From positions 1 through 34,339 of the forward strand of contig JAKAHY010000008.1 of NCBI GenBank assembly GCA_021814695.1: a DNA stretch of 34,339 bases, written 5' to 3'. Positions 15,480-25,032 of the stretch are shown here, one piece after another (positions within the stretch are counted from its first letter, which is position 1; each line of letters starts with the position of its first letter). The notes beneath the pieces are model-generated. The model searched no databases, was not told the origin of the DNA, and was given only the letters and a program-made list of their open reading frames with translations. This DNA comes from a bacterium (lineage in GTDB: Bacteria; Patescibacteriota; Minisyncoccia; UBA6257; JAGOQP01). Made by a program: the position numbers and the translations under genes.

Positions 15480-16142
15480 TCACAAAAATTTATCAGACTC
15501 CAAAAAATCTGAGATTTCTATAAAACTACCGAACGTCTTTTTTGCCCCGGAGCTTAAGAGCCGCTTGGAATCATATGAAGTGGTTATGCCGATAGGATAA
15601 GCTCCGGCGCTTTTAGCGGAAGCGATACCGCTTTCAGAATCTTCGATTACCGCACAACTGCCTATGGGAACACCTATGGATTGGGCCGCTTTTAAATAGG
15701 GCTCCGGATCCGGTTTTCCGTTTTTTACGTCATCTCCGGTAATAACGGAATCAAAATATTTATCCAGACCGAACATATCAAACATTAATTCCTGAATCAC
15801 CCGCTTACTGGAGGTAACCAGCGCCGCTTTGGATACCCGCGGACGCATCCACTCCAAGAATTGGGCCGACCCCGGTATTAATACGGCCTCTTTAGAAGCG
15901 AGTGCCAGATAATTTTCGGTTTTATGGCTTATGAGATATTCGATATCGAGAGGCGCTTTAGAATAATTGGAAACAATATATTCAAAAATAGTACGGGTAG
16001 TTTTCCCGCGAAAATAATCCCACTCGCTTAATGGCACGGAGAGATTGTTGGCGGCGCAGGTGGCCAGTTCCGCCTTGGAGTGGAGATGTTCGGTATCGAC
16101 GATAACTCCATCCATATCAAAAAGAATCGCTTTAAACTTCAT
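15480..16142 (-). CDS. HAD-superfamily phosphatase, beta-phosphoglucomutase-like, 220 aa
   Basis: Motif I is FDMDGVIVDTE, with nucleophile D9 and acid/base D11. A helical cap follows (20-80). Motif II is the Thr/Ser of ALVTSSK, motif III is the Lys of KNGKPDPEPY, and motif IV is VIEDSESG. This is subfamily IA, as in beta-phosphoglucomutases and phosphoglycolate phosphatases. The exact substrate, probably a small phosphate ester, cannot be read from the sequence. The start overlaps the end of tatD by 4 nt, which indicates translational coupling in one minus-strand operon metG-tatD-HAD. Confidence 0.85.
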   Translation of the reverse strand: MKFKAILFDMDGVIVDTEHLHSKAELATCAANNLSVPLSEWDYFRGKTTRTIFEYIVSNYSKAPLDIEYLISHKTENYLALASKEAVLIPGSAQFLEWMRPRVSKAALVTSSKRVIQELMFDMFGLDKYFDSVITGDDVKNGKPDPEPYLKAAQSIGVPIGSCAVIEDSESGIASAKSAGAYPIGITTSYDSKRLLSSGAKKTFGSFIEISDFLESDKFL

Positions 16143-16927
16143 ATCGATAGGTTAAATAACCCCGTTGTGTTATTTAACGCCGTTTTGGAAGCAATTTCAA
16201 CAGAGACTTCTTTTATTTTAGCCAGTGCCTCAATCGTTGAAGTGATGAATGCCGGCTCATTGCGTTTTCCCCGATAAGGGACGGGGGTTACAAAAGGCGC
16301 GTCAGTTTCAACTAATATTTTTTCAAGCGGAATAAATTTTAACATATCGTCAAAAGAGCGGTTAAAAGTAATGAGGCCTCCGAAAGTAAATGAAAAATTA
16401 AGATTCAGTAATTGTCTGGCATTTTCGATTGTGCCGGTAAAGAAATGCAAAATACCCGGCTCAGGCAAAAGATCGTTTTTATTAGCCATTAAAACATCTA
16501 TTGTATCGACAAACGCCTCACGACAATGGATAACCAGAGGTTTTTTAACATTATTTGAAAGCCGGATGTGATTTTCAAAAATTTCTTTTTGTTTTTTTTG
16601 AATATCAAAATCTTTATCTCTGAAATAATCCAATCCGCACTCTCCTATCCCGACCACATTCGGGTCAGTGGCCAATTTTTTTATTTCTTCCAATTTATCG
16701 AAATCTTTCGGTTCTGTCGGATGAATTCCGACGGCAGCCCAAACTCCATTTTCGTATTTATACGATAAATCCACCGCATCTTTTGAAGATTTGAGGTCGG
16801 CCCCGGCGTTAATCATTCCTATCCCGCTCGCAAGCGCCCCGGCTATCATCTCATCTCTATCTTTGTCATATTGCTCAAATTGAACATGAGTATGAGCGTC
16901 AATTATTTTTATTCTATTACCTTCCAT
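16139..16927 (-). CDS. tatD: TatD family metal-dependent hydrolase (DNase), 262 aa
   Basis: The TIM-barrel metal ligands of TatD are present: IIDAHTHVQF (H12, H14), GECGLDYF with the bridging Glu, LVIHCREA, ILHFFTG, and ETDAPFVTPVPYRG with the late Asp. Length is typical. TatD proteins are Mg-dependent 3'-5' DNases or general hydrolases acting in DNA repair and turnover. The gene lies 6 bp after metG and overlaps the HAD gene by 4 bp. metG next to tatD is a common bacterial arrangement. Confidence 0.92.
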   Translation of the reverse strand: MEGNRIKIIDAHTHVQFEQYDKDRDEMIAGALASGIGMINAGADLKSSKDAVDLSYKYENGVWAAVGIHPTEPKDFDKLEEIKKLATDPNVVGIGECGLDYFRDKDFDIQKKQKEIFENHIRLSNNVKKPLVIHCREAFVDTIDVLMANKNDLLPEPGILHFFTGTIENARQLLNLNFSFTFGGLITFNRSFDDMLKFIPLEKILVETDAPFVTPVPYRGKRNEPAFITSTIEALAKIKEVSVEIASKTALNNTTGLFNLSI

Positions 16928-16933
16928 AGATAA

Positions 16934-18403
16934 CTATTCGAGTAGTTCAAAAAGTTTGGGGATATTTTTGAGCTGAACGTATTTTCCTTTAAGAGTGATA
17001 TTTTTGGTGATAGATTTTGAAGTTTCGGGTAGAAACGGAGAAAGTAAAATACCGACGCTGTTTAAAAGCGCAACCAAGTTGAATAATATCTTTTCTTTTT
17101 CGGCATCGGGAAGTTCTTTGCTCCAGGGTTTTTTGTCGTTGATATAAACATCACCGAAAGAAATCAGAGACCAGAGTTCCGAGAGAGCGTCGTTGAATTC
17201 AAACCGGAATAAGTGCTCGTCAATATTTTTTTGGACCGTTTTTATTTTCTGTTCGAGCAAAAGCTCCATATTTTTGAAATCGTTTCTGATAGGATGGCTG
17301 AATTTTCCAACCAATCCCGCTACGCGCGCAGCAAAATTTCCCAACCCATGCGCTAAATCGGCATTATGACGATCTTTAAATTTAGTCTCCGAATAATCAC
17401 CATCTTCAAACGGAGAAACTTCTCTCAAAAAATAATACCTGAAGGAATCGGTGCCATATTTTTCAACCAAGTCATTGGGAGAAATAACATTACCGATTGA
17501 TTTCGATATCTTCTGACCCTCAACGGTTATAAATCCGTGGGCAAAAATCTTTTTGGGAAGCGGCAATTTTGCAGAAAGCAACATAGCAGGCCAAATGGCG
17601 GCATGAAATCTGAGGATATCTTTGCCTATCGCATGGACATCTGCCGGCCACCACTTTTCGAATTCTTTTTCATCACGCGCATATCCGATAGCCGATATGT
17701 AATTGGTTAAAGCATCAGCCCAAACATAAATAACCTGAGTGTCGTCTCCGGGCACGGGAATTCCCCAGGAAAGCTTTTCTTTGGGCCGGGAAAAACTGAC
17801 ATCTTCAAGCCCCTTTTCCATTAGAGAAATTATTTCTTTGGACCTGAATTCCGGAAAGATTTTAAGTTCGCCTTCTTCTATCTTTTTTTTAAGTATTTTG
17901 GAATAAGCGGACAGACGAAAAAAATAATTTTCTTCTTCAACCAGCTCCGGCTCTTTATTATGAATGGGGCACTTTCCTTCGATTAAATCGCTTTCGGTCT
18001 TGAACGACTCACATCCCGTGCAATAAAGCCCCCGATAGGCACGCTTATAAATATCTCCCGATTTAACTAGTGCATCCCATATTTTAAACACACCGGGCCA
18101 ATGTTTTTTAGAATCGGTGGTTCTAATAAATTCATCCCAGGACAAATTAAGCACTTTTTTAAGGTCTTTGAATTTTTTGCTGTTGGCATCGGCTAATTTT
18201 TTTGGAGATAAACCCTGATCAGCGGCCATCTTTTGGATTTTTGTCCCATGCTCGTCGGTACCGGTGAGAAAAAAAACTTTATCTCCATTAACTCTGGCAT
18301 AACGGGCCAAAACATCCGCCTGAATTTTTTCCAAAGAATGCCCTATGTGTGGAGGGCCGTTAACGTAGTCGATAGCAGTCGTAATGTAAAACTTTTTGTC
18401 CAT
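16934..18403 (-). CDS. metG: Methionyl-tRNA synthetase, 489 aa
   Basis: Class I synthetase attaching Met to tRNA-Met. The N-terminus has YITTAIDYVNGPPHIGHSLE, with HIGH as the first signature. The second is KISKSIGNV (KMSKS variant). Between them is a zinc knuckle region (YCTGCESF ... GKCPIH) and the usual VWADALTNYISAIGY core. It lacks the C-terminal tRNA-binding EMAP domain seen in longer MetG. I start it at the ATG at 18403 because MDKKFYITTAIDY matches the family start. An in-frame ATG at 18433 would add ten unrelated residues, and neither has a Shine-Dalgarno sequence. Confidence 0.95.
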   Translation of the reverse strand: MDKKFYITTAIDYVNGPPHIGHSLEKIQADVLARYARVNGDKVFFLTGTDEHGTKIQKMAADQGLSPKKLADANSKKFKDLKKVLNLSWDEFIRTTDSKKHWPGVFKIWDALVKSGDIYKRAYRGLYCTGCESFKTESDLIEGKCPIHNKEPELVEEENYFFRLSAYSKILKKKIEEGELKIFPEFRSKEIISLMEKGLEDVSFSRPKEKLSWGIPVPGDDTQVIYVWADALTNYISAIGYARDEKEFEKWWPADVHAIGKDILRFHAAIWPAMLLSAKLPLPKKIFAHGFITVEGQKISKSIGNVISPNDLVEKYGTDSFRYYFLREVSPFEDGDYSETKFKDRHNADLAHGLGNFAARVAGLVGKFSHPIRNDFKNMELLLEQKIKTVQKNIDEHLFRFEFNDALSELWSLISFGDVYINDKKPWSKELPDAEKEKILFNLVALLNSVGILLSPFLPETSKSITKNITLKGKYVQLKNIPKLFELLE

Positions 18404-18445
18404 GATTGTGTACGTTACCACAGAAACCGGCATCTGTCACCATTA

Positions 18446-18472
18446 AAAATGCCCCGTCTTGCGGAGCATTTT
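18446..18472 (-). terminator. Terminator overlapping the end of the AI-2E permease gene
   Basis: AAAATGC-CCG pairs with CGG-GCATTTT (18446-18456 with 18462-18472). On the minus strand a T-run follows. The stem shares bases with the stop codon of the upstream gene, leaving no spacer. Confidence 0.7.
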
Positions 18473-19488
18473 CAGGAAACTTCTTTGGGATGATGTTTTC
18501 TCACGGACCACTCATCAATTACCTCTTCAAAAATTATACTCACGGGGACGGCTACCAATACTCCGACGATTCCGGCAATTTCTCCTCCGGCCAGCATTGC
18601 AACCAATATAACAACCGGATCGGTTCCTATCGCCTTACTCATAACTACCGGTACTAAAACATGTCCCTCCAACTGTTGAATGATGAAAAATACCATAACT
18701 GCCAGAAGCGCTGTCGTAACCGACTGAGGAAGTGAAATAAGAAATACTATAGTTCCCACCGCAATCGGACCCACATAGGGAACAAGTTCAAGAATCGCCG
18801 CCAAAAGCGCTATTACCAGAGCATAATCAATTCCGAGAATTATCAATCCGACAAAAGTCAGAGCGCCAACTATGAGGCTCAAAATTATCTGCCCCGAAAG
18901 CCAGCGTCCGAGCTTGCGACGCGTCCGAATATAGAGATTAACCGCATAATCTTCTTTTCCTAAAGGCAAAACGGCACGGATAAATCTCTCGACCCCGTCA
19001 CGATTTAATGTCAGATAAAAAGATAATATTAAAGATACCGCTATAAAGAATACGTTGCCGATAAAATTGGAAAAGAATTGGGTGAAGTCGGCTCCTCCGT
19101 AAAAAAGAGTGTTCAAAAGATTAGTGATGCTTTGGTCTATCTGGGAAACTATCTGAGAAGAACCAAACAAGTCCAAAATAGGAATCTTGAGGTCGTTTAG
19201 GTGAGTTAAAAGATATTTAAGCTGAATGAGCGTCACGGGGACGATGGTGTAGAGCAAAAGCGCGACAACTGCGGCGCCGACAAGATAGATCATGAGCACG
19301 CTTAAAACTCTGGGTATTTTTTTCTGCTCAAGATACGTCACCGGACCATGAAGGGCCGAGGAAAGAATTATACCCACCAAAAGCATGCCCAAAACATTGC
19401 GCATATAAAAAAGAGCTATAGCAAAAATCACCATAAGCAAAATGCGCCATAGCGTGCTCCAAGTTATATTCAGTCCGGTCTTGTCCAT
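18472..19488 (-). CDS. AI-2E family transporter (PerM/UPF0118-like permease), 338 aa
   Basis: Seven to eight hydrophobic helices span the protein: two near the start (about 10-45), one at 60-85, then a soluble stretch (90-140), and a dense block from 140 to the end. The conserved C-terminal half contains LELVPYVGPIAVGTI and QQLEGHVLVPVVMSKAIGTDPVV, the hallmark of the AI-2E/YdiK/PerM family. The family includes transporters of small molecules and Na+/H+ antiporters; the cargo here is unknown. It lies between the M16 peptidase gene and a shared terminator. Confidence 0.9.
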   Translation of the reverse strand: MDKTGLNITWSTLWRILLMVIFAIALFYMRNVLGMLLVGIILSSALHGPVTYLEQKKIPRVLSVLMIYLVGAAVVALLLYTIVPVTLIQLKYLLTHLNDLKIPILDLFGSSQIVSQIDQSITNLLNTLFYGGADFTQFFSNFIGNVFFIAVSLILSFYLTLNRDGVERFIRAVLPLGKEDYAVNLYIRTRRKLGRWLSGQIILSLIVGALTFVGLIILGIDYALVIALLAAILELVPYVGPIAVGTIVFLISLPQSVTTALLAVMVFFIIQQLEGHVLVPVVMSKAIGTDPVVILVAMLAGGEIAGIVGVLVAVPVSIIFEEVIDEWSVRKHHPKEVS

Positions 19489-19514
19489 TTAAACCAATAG
19501 TACTTCAAAAAACG

Positions 19515-20786
19515 TTACAAATAAAGGATTTTTTTAAATTTATCGGTCGATTTATAAGGGCCGACGATAGCAAAATTTAAGCGATTATTTTGAAGTATCT
19601 GCTTTGCTAAACGAGCGACTTGGCCTTTCGTTACCGATTTGAGCTTTGAGATAGCTTGAGATGGGGTAAGAATTTTTGAATTTTCAGCCTCCTGCTCTCC
19701 ATAATAGAATGCCAGGTCACTGGAAGTCTCCAGCGAAAGCATAAAAGTCCCGATTCTGTGCTCTTTTACGTGGGCTAATTCTTTGGCGGTGATGCCATTA
19801 TTGGAGATATCCCGTAGCTGACCCATAATTGCTTCTATAACCTGATAAACCTTGGAGTGGTTAACGCCGGCAGAAATATCCAGATATCCGTGGGTAGCAT
19901 ATAGATTCGTCGATGCTCCAATATAATACGCCGCTCCAAGTTCTTGGCGCACTTTTTGGAAAAGTCGGGAGGTCATACCTCCGCCCAAAACGTCCGCCAA
20001 AACTCCTAAGGCAAATCTCTTTTCCGAAGTAACCGGAAATGCTTTGAAGGCCAGGACGAGATGAGATTGATCCAACTCTTTATAGAGCGAAACCAATTTT
20101 TTGTTTTTCTGAAAGTCTGTTGTTTGTTTACTTTTTATAATCTTCCCCTTCTTTACCGAATTGAAATATTTACCCGTCAAAGATCTGGCTTTTTTTAAAG
20201 AAATATTCCCTGCCAAAATAATTATTGTCTTGGGACCGATATAATGTTTACTGCGGTAATCTATAAAATCCCTACGGGACATTCTTCTGATGTTTTCCTT
20301 AGTGCCGCTGACGCTCCATCCTGCCGGTTGATTTCCGTACATCGCAGCTTCTATCACTTGAGAAACTTTAACCTGTGGCTGATCTTCATACATATTAATC
20401 TCTTCTATAATTACGCCTTTTTCCTTTTCTATCTCTTCGGTTAAAAAAAGAGGATTTAAATACATATCGGAAATCAAGTCCATAATTTTCTCGGTATTGG
20501 GCCAGGCGACTTTGGCGTAGTAACCGGTCAAATCGCGGGAAGTAAAAGCATTATAAACCGCTCCAAGAGCTTCAAATTCCGTGGAAATATCTATCGGGCG
20601 CGGACGCTTTTTTGTGCCCTTAAAATACATATGCTCCAAGAAATGAGACAGGCCATTTGTGGATTTGCTTTCATAAGCCGTTCCTGCCTGAACCAATACC
20701 GCGGCAGTTACCGAGGGACTTTGGGGGTTAGGGATTACCAGGACCCTTATGCCGTTATTTAAAGTAAAATGTTTAAGTTTAACCAT
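19515..20786 (-). CDS. M16 family zinc metallopeptidase (pitrilysin/processing peptidase type), 423 aa
   Basis: The inverted zinc motif HxxEH is at residues 48-52 (SHFLEHMYFKGT), with the third ligand expected in the EKGVIIEEINMYED segment about 76 residues later. Length fits the short single-chain bacterial M16B peptidases related to mitochondrial processing peptidase (YmxG/PqqL-like). The C-terminal half keeps the GGGMTSRLFQKVRQELGAAY signature. It degrades or trims peptides. No signal peptide is visible, so it is probably cytoplasmic. It lies 26 bp upstream of the AI-2E permease gene on the same strand. Confidence 0.92.
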   Translation of the reverse strand: MVKLKHFTLNNGIRVLVIPNPQSPSVTAAVLVQAGTAYESKSTNGLSHFLEHMYFKGTKKRPRPIDISTEFEALGAVYNAFTSRDLTGYYAKVAWPNTEKIMDLISDMYLNPLFLTEEIEKEKGVIIEEINMYEDQPQVKVSQVIEAAMYGNQPAGWSVSGTKENIRRMSRRDFIDYRSKHYIGPKTIIILAGNISLKKARSLTGKYFNSVKKGKIIKSKQTTDFQKNKKLVSLYKELDQSHLVLAFKAFPVTSEKRFALGVLADVLGGGMTSRLFQKVRQELGAAYYIGASTNLYATHGYLDISAGVNHSKVYQVIEAIMGQLRDISNNGITAKELAHVKEHRIGTFMLSLETSSDLAFYYGEQEAENSKILTPSQAISKLKSVTKGQVARLAKQILQNNRLNFAIVGPYKSTDKFKKILYL

Positions 20787-20831
20787 GCTTCAATATTAAT
20801 GGAAAGATCCGAATATGAAAAGATAAAAAAA

Positions 20832-20853
20832 GCGGCTCATCAATAGAACCGCC
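20832..20853 (-). terminator. Terminator overlapping the end of the trypsin-like gene
   Basis: On the minus strand GCGGTTC pairs with GAGCCGC (one G-U) around a TATTGAT loop and is followed by TTTTTTT. The loop holds the TGA stop codon of the gene. Confidence 0.75.
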
Positions 20854-21580
20854 ACATAATCCTGTCGAACCAATTTTGGACCACAACTTTGGAATAATAA
20901 CTTTCAAAATCCCGATCCCTGATTTTACCCAGGAAACTCCGGACGGCTTCAGGACTCGTTGCCGTTCCGTAAGTTGCAAAATAGGTAGGCCGTTTCGGGT
21001 CGGGTTGATGAGCATAAGGTATCTCATACCCTCCCGTAGCAATTCCGGAAAGTTGTCCTCTGGAATTAAACAGTCCGGCTCCCGACTCCCCCGGAATGAC
21101 GGGCTTGTCGATATCCAGAGAGCTGCCGTTATGACGCTTGACCAGATAACGATTCAGAGTGCCTTGCCGACTATTGGCGTTGGAACAATCGTACAGATCA
21201 TCAAACGGAAATACCGATTGTGCAATTTCCAAATCCTCCATCGTCTTCCGGTTGGTGTTCACCTTGAAAAGCGCGAGGTCGTCTTTGGCGTCAACTCCCA
21301 CGACGTGCAGCTTTTCGCCCTCAAGAAATACAAATTCACCATTCTCGAAAATATGCGCGCAGGACAAGACAAATTTATCATTGAGACGAACTCCACTGGC
21401 ATATGCGATATCATTTCCATGCTTGCCCTTAGTAACCAATACTACGCTGGAATTTTCCGCCGAAAGAATTCCTTTCGTAGGAGATCCCACAAAATAAGGA
21501 AGAGCTAGAAGGAAGATGGCCACAACCAGCAGAAAAATGGTTACAACCTGCAAGACACTAACCATCGGTAACCGTTTCAC
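20840..21580 (-). CDS. Membrane-anchored trypsin-like serine protease, 246 aa
   Basis: An N-terminal membrane anchor (about 9-31, VLQVVTIFLLVVAIFLLAL) precedes a chymotrypsin-fold domain. Catalytic residues appear in order: H76 (LSCAHIF), D101 (DDLALFKV) and S166 (PGESGAGLF). There is no PDZ domain, so it is shorter than HtrA/DegP. The protease domain is probably outside the membrane and cuts surface or external proteins. The start is GTG with a strong GGAGG 5 nt upstream. The gene has its own terminator and stands between glycyl-tRNA synthetase and the M16 peptidase genes. Confidence 0.8.
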   Translation of the reverse strand: MKRLPMVSVLQVVTIFLLVVAIFLLALPYFVGSPTKGILSAENSSVVLVTKGKHGNDIAYASGVRLNDKFVLSCAHIFENGEFVFLEGEKLHVVGVDAKDDLALFKVNTNRKTMEDLEIAQSVFPFDDLYDCSNANSRQGTLNRYLVKRHNGSSLDIDKPVIPGESGAGLFNSRGQLSGIATGGYEIPYAHQPDPKRPTYFATYGTATSPEAVRSFLGKIRDRDFESYYSKVVVQNWFDRIMWRFY

Positions 21581-21585
21581 GGGAG

Positions 21586-21590
21586 CCTCC
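21586..21590 (-). promoter_or_regulatory. Strong ribosome binding site fixing a GTG start
   Basis: Minus-strand GGAGG lies 5 nt before GTG at 21580-21578. It decides the start of the trypsin-like protease. Strong Shine-Dalgarno sequences are rare in this window. Confidence 0.8.
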
Positions 21591-21646
21591 TTTATGTCCT
21601 AAACGGATAATGAATTAAATTATGATTTATGTCAATAATACAAAAA

Positions 21647-21666
21647 CGGCGCCGGAAATGGCGCCG
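21647..21666 (-). terminator. Terminator after the glycyl-tRNA synthetase gene
   Basis: CGGCGCC (21647-21653) pairs with GGCGCCG (21660-21666), followed on the minus strand by TTTTTG. It is 15 bp after the stop codon. Confidence 0.8.
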
Positions 21667-21681
21667 CCTATTATAATAATC

Positions 21682-23025
21682 TTATTTTAATTTATTTAAG
21701 AGGAACTCGGGCACTCTCTCCACTTCAATTCTTTCCTGGTTCATAGTGTTTCTGTCCCTCACGGTAACCGTATCGTCCTCAAGCGTCTGGAAGTCAACGG
21801 TGAAACAATAAGGCGTTCCGATTTCATCCTGGCGGCGATATCTCTTTCCGACATTCCCCCCATCATCAAACGCGATCGGATATACTCCGGATTTTTTGAT
21901 GCCATGGAAAAGGTCCTGTGCTTTTTTGACAAGCTCCGGCTTATTGGCCATAAGCGGAAATATTGCCGCTTTGTAAGGGGCGAGTTTGATGTCAAAATCC
22001 AGATAAACTCTAGTTTCTTTTTCGGTTTTTTCTTCTCTGTATGCCGAAATAAGCAGCGCCAACAAAGTCCGTTCAACGCCAAGAGAAGGCTCAATAACAT
22101 GCGGAAGAAATTTTTCACTTGCCTTTTCATCAAAATATTCCAGATTCTGGCCGCTGGCCTCCTGATGACTTTTTAGATCAAAATCCCCTCTGTAAGCGAG
22201 CCCGTAAAGTTCTTTTTTACCGAAAGGAAATTCAAACTCTATATCAATAGTTCTTTTTGAATAATGAGCCCTTTCGTGTTCGGGAACTTCAAGATATGAA
22301 ATTTTGGATTCATCCAATCCTACCAGCTTCATCCACTCCTTCATTTGCGAAAGCCAATATTCGAATCTATCTTCCCATTCGTTCGGTTTTATAAAATATT
22401 CTATTTCCATCTGTTCAAACTCCCTGGTTCGAAAAACAAAGTTTCCGGGGGTAATTTCGTTGCGGAAAGCTTTTCCTACCTGAGCGATTCCGAACGGAAG
22501 TTTGGGAGACATAGTATCCAAGATCTGTTTGAAATCGACAAACATCGCCTGAGCCGTCTCGGGACGAAAATAGACAATATGAGCTTCATCTTCGGCCGGA
22601 CCCAAAAAAGTTTTGAGCATGAGATTGAACTGTTTAGGCTCCGTAAATTCAATACCGCCACAGGAAGGACAAATATAATTTTCTTTTTTGTCCTTTTCAA
22701 GAATATCCGCCCTGTATCTCTCATGACACTTTTTACATTCCACCAACGCATCTGAAAATCCCCTCAGATGGCCCGATGCTACCCAGGTTTTGGGATTCAT
22801 CAGAAGAGCCGCATCCAGTCCGTACATATCATCACGTTTCTGGACAAAAAATTCCCACCAAAGTTTTTTAATATTATTTTTAAGTTCCACTCCAAGAGGC
22901 CCAAAGTCCCAGGCATTTGCCAAACCGCCGTAAATTTCGGAGCTGGGAAACACAAATCCCCGCCTCTTGGCAAGGCTGACTATCTTATCCATCAAATCAC
23001 CTTCTTTTTTATTTTCTTTTGTCAT
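21682..23025 (-). CDS. glyQS: Glycyl-tRNA synthetase, alpha2 (single-chain) type, 447 aa
   Basis: Class II synthetase attaching Gly to tRNA-Gly. The N-terminus has RRGFVFPSSEIYGGLANAWD and FGPLGVELKNN. Later come YFRPETAQAMFVDFKQ (motif 2 region), GIAQVGKAFRNEITPGNFVF, EFEQMEIEYF and EPSLGVERTLLALL (motif 3). The C-terminal anticodon-binding domain contains KLAPYKAAIFPLM and GTPYCFTVDFQTLEDDTVTV. A zinc-like CKKCHERY ... CPSCGG insert is present. This is the eukaryote/archaea/mycoplasma-like form, not the alpha2beta2 form of E. coli. An internal ATG at residue 12 is an alternative start. Confidence 0.95.
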   Translation of the reverse strand: MTKENKKEGDLMDKIVSLAKRRGFVFPSSEIYGGLANAWDFGPLGVELKNNIKKLWWEFFVQKRDDMYGLDAALLMNPKTWVASGHLRGFSDALVECKKCHERYRADILEKDKKENYICPSCGGIEFTEPKQFNLMLKTFLGPAEDEAHIVYFRPETAQAMFVDFKQILDTMSPKLPFGIAQVGKAFRNEITPGNFVFRTREFEQMEIEYFIKPNEWEDRFEYWLSQMKEWMKLVGLDESKISYLEVPEHERAHYSKRTIDIEFEFPFGKKELYGLAYRGDFDLKSHQEASGQNLEYFDEKASEKFLPHVIEPSLGVERTLLALLISAYREEKTEKETRVYLDFDIKLAPYKAAIFPLMANKPELVKKAQDLFHGIKKSGVYPIAFDDGGNVGKRYRRQDEIGTPYCFTVDFQTLEDDTVTVRDRNTMNQERIEVERVPEFLLNKLK

Positions 23026-23030
23026 TTTTT

Positions 23031-23074
23031 ATGATTCCTAATTCCTAATTACTGATTACTATTTACTGATTACT
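23031..23074. repeat. Short tandem AT-rich repeat
   Basis: The gap after the membrane protein gene holds near-tandem units: ATTCCTA, ATTCCTA, ATTACTG, ATTACT, ATTTACTG, ATTACTCC. Such ATTAC(T/C)-type tracts are common spacer repeats. No coding potential is seen. Confidence 0.55.
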
Positions 23075-23076
23075 CC

Positions 23077-24960
23077 TTATGGCTGCACCTTGTCATATCC
23101 CAATGGAAGTGACGCATCGGAAATATCCTTAGTTTCGGTAGGATTAAGTGTAAAATCAACCTGTTTTCCAGTAAAGGCCTCCGTTGCGGTTACGTGAACG
23201 GAGGATACCAATTGCAGTCTGGCGCCGACTTGATTGACGGAAGGAGTTACCGAGACCTGAAAAACCGACTGCGGCCCCTGGCCTATCAAGCCTTGATTGG
23301 CATCAATAGAATCAAGCGCCCAGGTAACCTCCTGAGTTCTGGAATTGTAACTGGGAACATTGTTCGTATTGGCGGTAAATTTTCCGGTCCATTGGACCCC
23401 CGGCCCCAAAAAAGCGCTGACGGATATATTAGTAAAGTCCGCGGCGGAAGCAACAAAATTCCAATGAATCGTGTAATTGGTTTGCTGTCCGACTTGCGGA
23501 GGAATCGGTCCCGAATTCGTTATATCCTGAAGCGGTTCTTTATAATAGGCGGTCGGCATAAGTTTTAAAGTGCCGCCGATCTTATTTTCCAAAACAGCAT
23601 AGCCGATTGTTTTTTGGGCGATAACGCCGTAGGGAACGGTCGGTGAAGTTATCTGACCGGTGGCGTCTATAACGAAGTTTTTATCCGATAGTTTTGTAAT
23701 CGGATAATTTTGCCTTAATTTAACTTTAAAAGAAACCTGGTCTCCTGAACGCGATTTTATTTCTTTGAGAGTAGCGAGATTGGCCGCCGTCCATGTAATC
23801 GTACGCGACCCATAATCGAAGTACCCGGAGCTATCCACCGTAGAATAATCAAACATATCTCCTTTAAGAGCGACCGACAAAACCGCATCCGAAAGATTTA
23901 TGTCCGCATTATTATTAAAAGAAACTCTGTAGCTTAGCTCGTCTCCCGGATAAACAACCGGATCGGAATTATCCAATTCAATTTGAAGTGACAGCGGCGA
24001 GGGCTCAATCGAAAGCGATGCCGTTTTCACATTTATGTCATAATTTTGGCCGCCGATAGATACTTGAGCATGGGCTTCAATATTAAAAAAGGAAGACTCC
24101 TGGCCCATAACCGATCCGGAAAATGTAATATCATTTGATGCCTGGGGATCAATGGATCCCAAAAACAATCCGAAATTGGTGAGTGCAGGCTGGGAGTTGT
24201 TAATATGGAACGTATCGGGGACCTTAAACTGAATTTGGACATTCTGAAGAGGTTGATCGCTTACATTTTGATAATGAAGATTAACTTCAAAATCTTCTCC
24301 GTTTAAAACTTTATCCGGAGTCGATAGATCAAGAGCAATCACCGGATCGCGGGCAAGAACGCTGTAAGTAGCCGCCTTTTCAAAACGACTGGACAAAGCG
24401 GCCGCCTCATAACTATAAGAAACTCTTCCGGAAAACTGGTAGGTCTGGAGAGGTGACCCGATTATCGCCACATTAAAATCTTCTTTGATGGATTCTCCCG
24501 CATTAATCGCGTCGATATCGACAGTGACAATGCGCTTGGTGGAATCTGGAATATATATCACTCCATCAGGCAACGATAGCGTCACTTTGGGAGCGTTTAG
24601 AACTCTTGAAGCTAAATTGGTAAAAGTAACCGAAACGGTAAAAGGCGTCCCAACCATAACTTCCGAGGGGCCGGAAAAAGATACGGAAACATCCTTGGTA
24701 GTAAAGTATTGATACAGATAAAAACCGGAAAATCCTACCAGAATCAAAATTACCGCACTCAAAACGGTGATGATTACTTTACTGTATTTGGCGAACTTTC
24801 CAAAAAACCCACCGCCTTCGGAGACGGGTATTTTAGTAGATTTCCAAGGGTTTTTAATCTCGGACGAAATATTCTTTTGTGATTCCTCTACAACTTTAGA
24901 TTTATCCCGCTGATAACTTTTTTGGCCGTAGAGTTCTTTTTCCAAGTCCTCAAGAGACAC
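23077..24960 (-). CDS. Membrane-anchored protein with tandem Ig-like (DUF11/CARDB-type) domains, 627 aa
   Basis: A ~60-residue hydrophilic N-terminus (rich in Lys, Ser, Glu) is cytoplasmic. One membrane helix follows at 62-85 ([20 protein letters not shown]). The remainder forms about four beta-sandwich modules. Each opens with a phrase like '[20 protein letters not shown]', '[20 protein letters not shown]' or '[20 protein letters not shown]' and carries L-x-x-V/A-x-(V/I/L) strands. These match the DUF11/CARDB style of cell-surface adhesion domains. It is a type II membrane protein exposing a long stalk. There is no enzyme motif, and the partner or ligand is unknown. Confidence 0.75.
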   Translation of the reverse strand: MSLEDLEKELYGQKSYQRDKSKVVEESQKNISSEIKNPWKSTKIPVSEGGGFFGKFAKYSKVIITVLSAVILILVGFSGFYLYQYFTTKDVSVSFSGPSEVMVGTPFTVSVTFTNLASRVLNAPKVTLSLPDGVIYIPDSTKRIVTVDIDAINAGESIKEDFNVAIIGSPLQTYQFSGRVSYSYEAAALSSRFEKAATYSVLARDPVIALDLSTPDKVLNGEDFEVNLHYQNVSDQPLQNVQIQFKVPDTFHINNSQPALTNFGLFLGSIDPQASNDITFSGSVMGQESSFFNIEAHAQVSIGGQNYDINVKTASLSIEPSPLSLQIELDNSDPVVYPGDELSYRVSFNNNADINLSDAVLSVALKGDMFDYSTVDSSGYFDYGSRTITWTAANLATLKEIKSRSGDQVSFKVKLRQNYPITKLSDKNFVIDATGQITSPTVPYGVIAQKTIGYAVLENKIGGTLKLMPTAYYKEPLQDITNSGPIPPQVGQQTNYTIHWNFVASAADFTNISVSAFLGPGVQWTGKFTANTNNVPSYNSRTQEVTWALDSIDANQGLIGQGPQSVFQVSVTPSVNQVGARLQLVSSVHVTATEAFTGKQVDFTLNPTETKDISDASLPLGYDKVQP

Positions 24961-24982
24961 GTTCTTAAGAAAGCCAATTATT

Positions 24983-25020
24983 CGATTCCGATTTCTAAAG
25001 ACAATTAGCCGTCGGAATCG
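24983..25020. other. Inverted repeat between recO and the Ig-like protein gene
   Basis: CGATTCCGA (24983-24991) pairs exactly with TCGGAATCG (25012-25020) around a 20-nt loop. There is no T-tract. It may be a weak terminator or a processing site between the two minus-strand genes. Confidence 0.4.
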
Positions 25021-25032
25021 CTTATGAGTCTA

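Noticed and set aside
20876-21508. Open frame of 210 codons antisense to the trypsin-like protease
   Set aside because: The minus-strand gene has a full catalytic triad and a strong ribosome binding site; this frame has neither.
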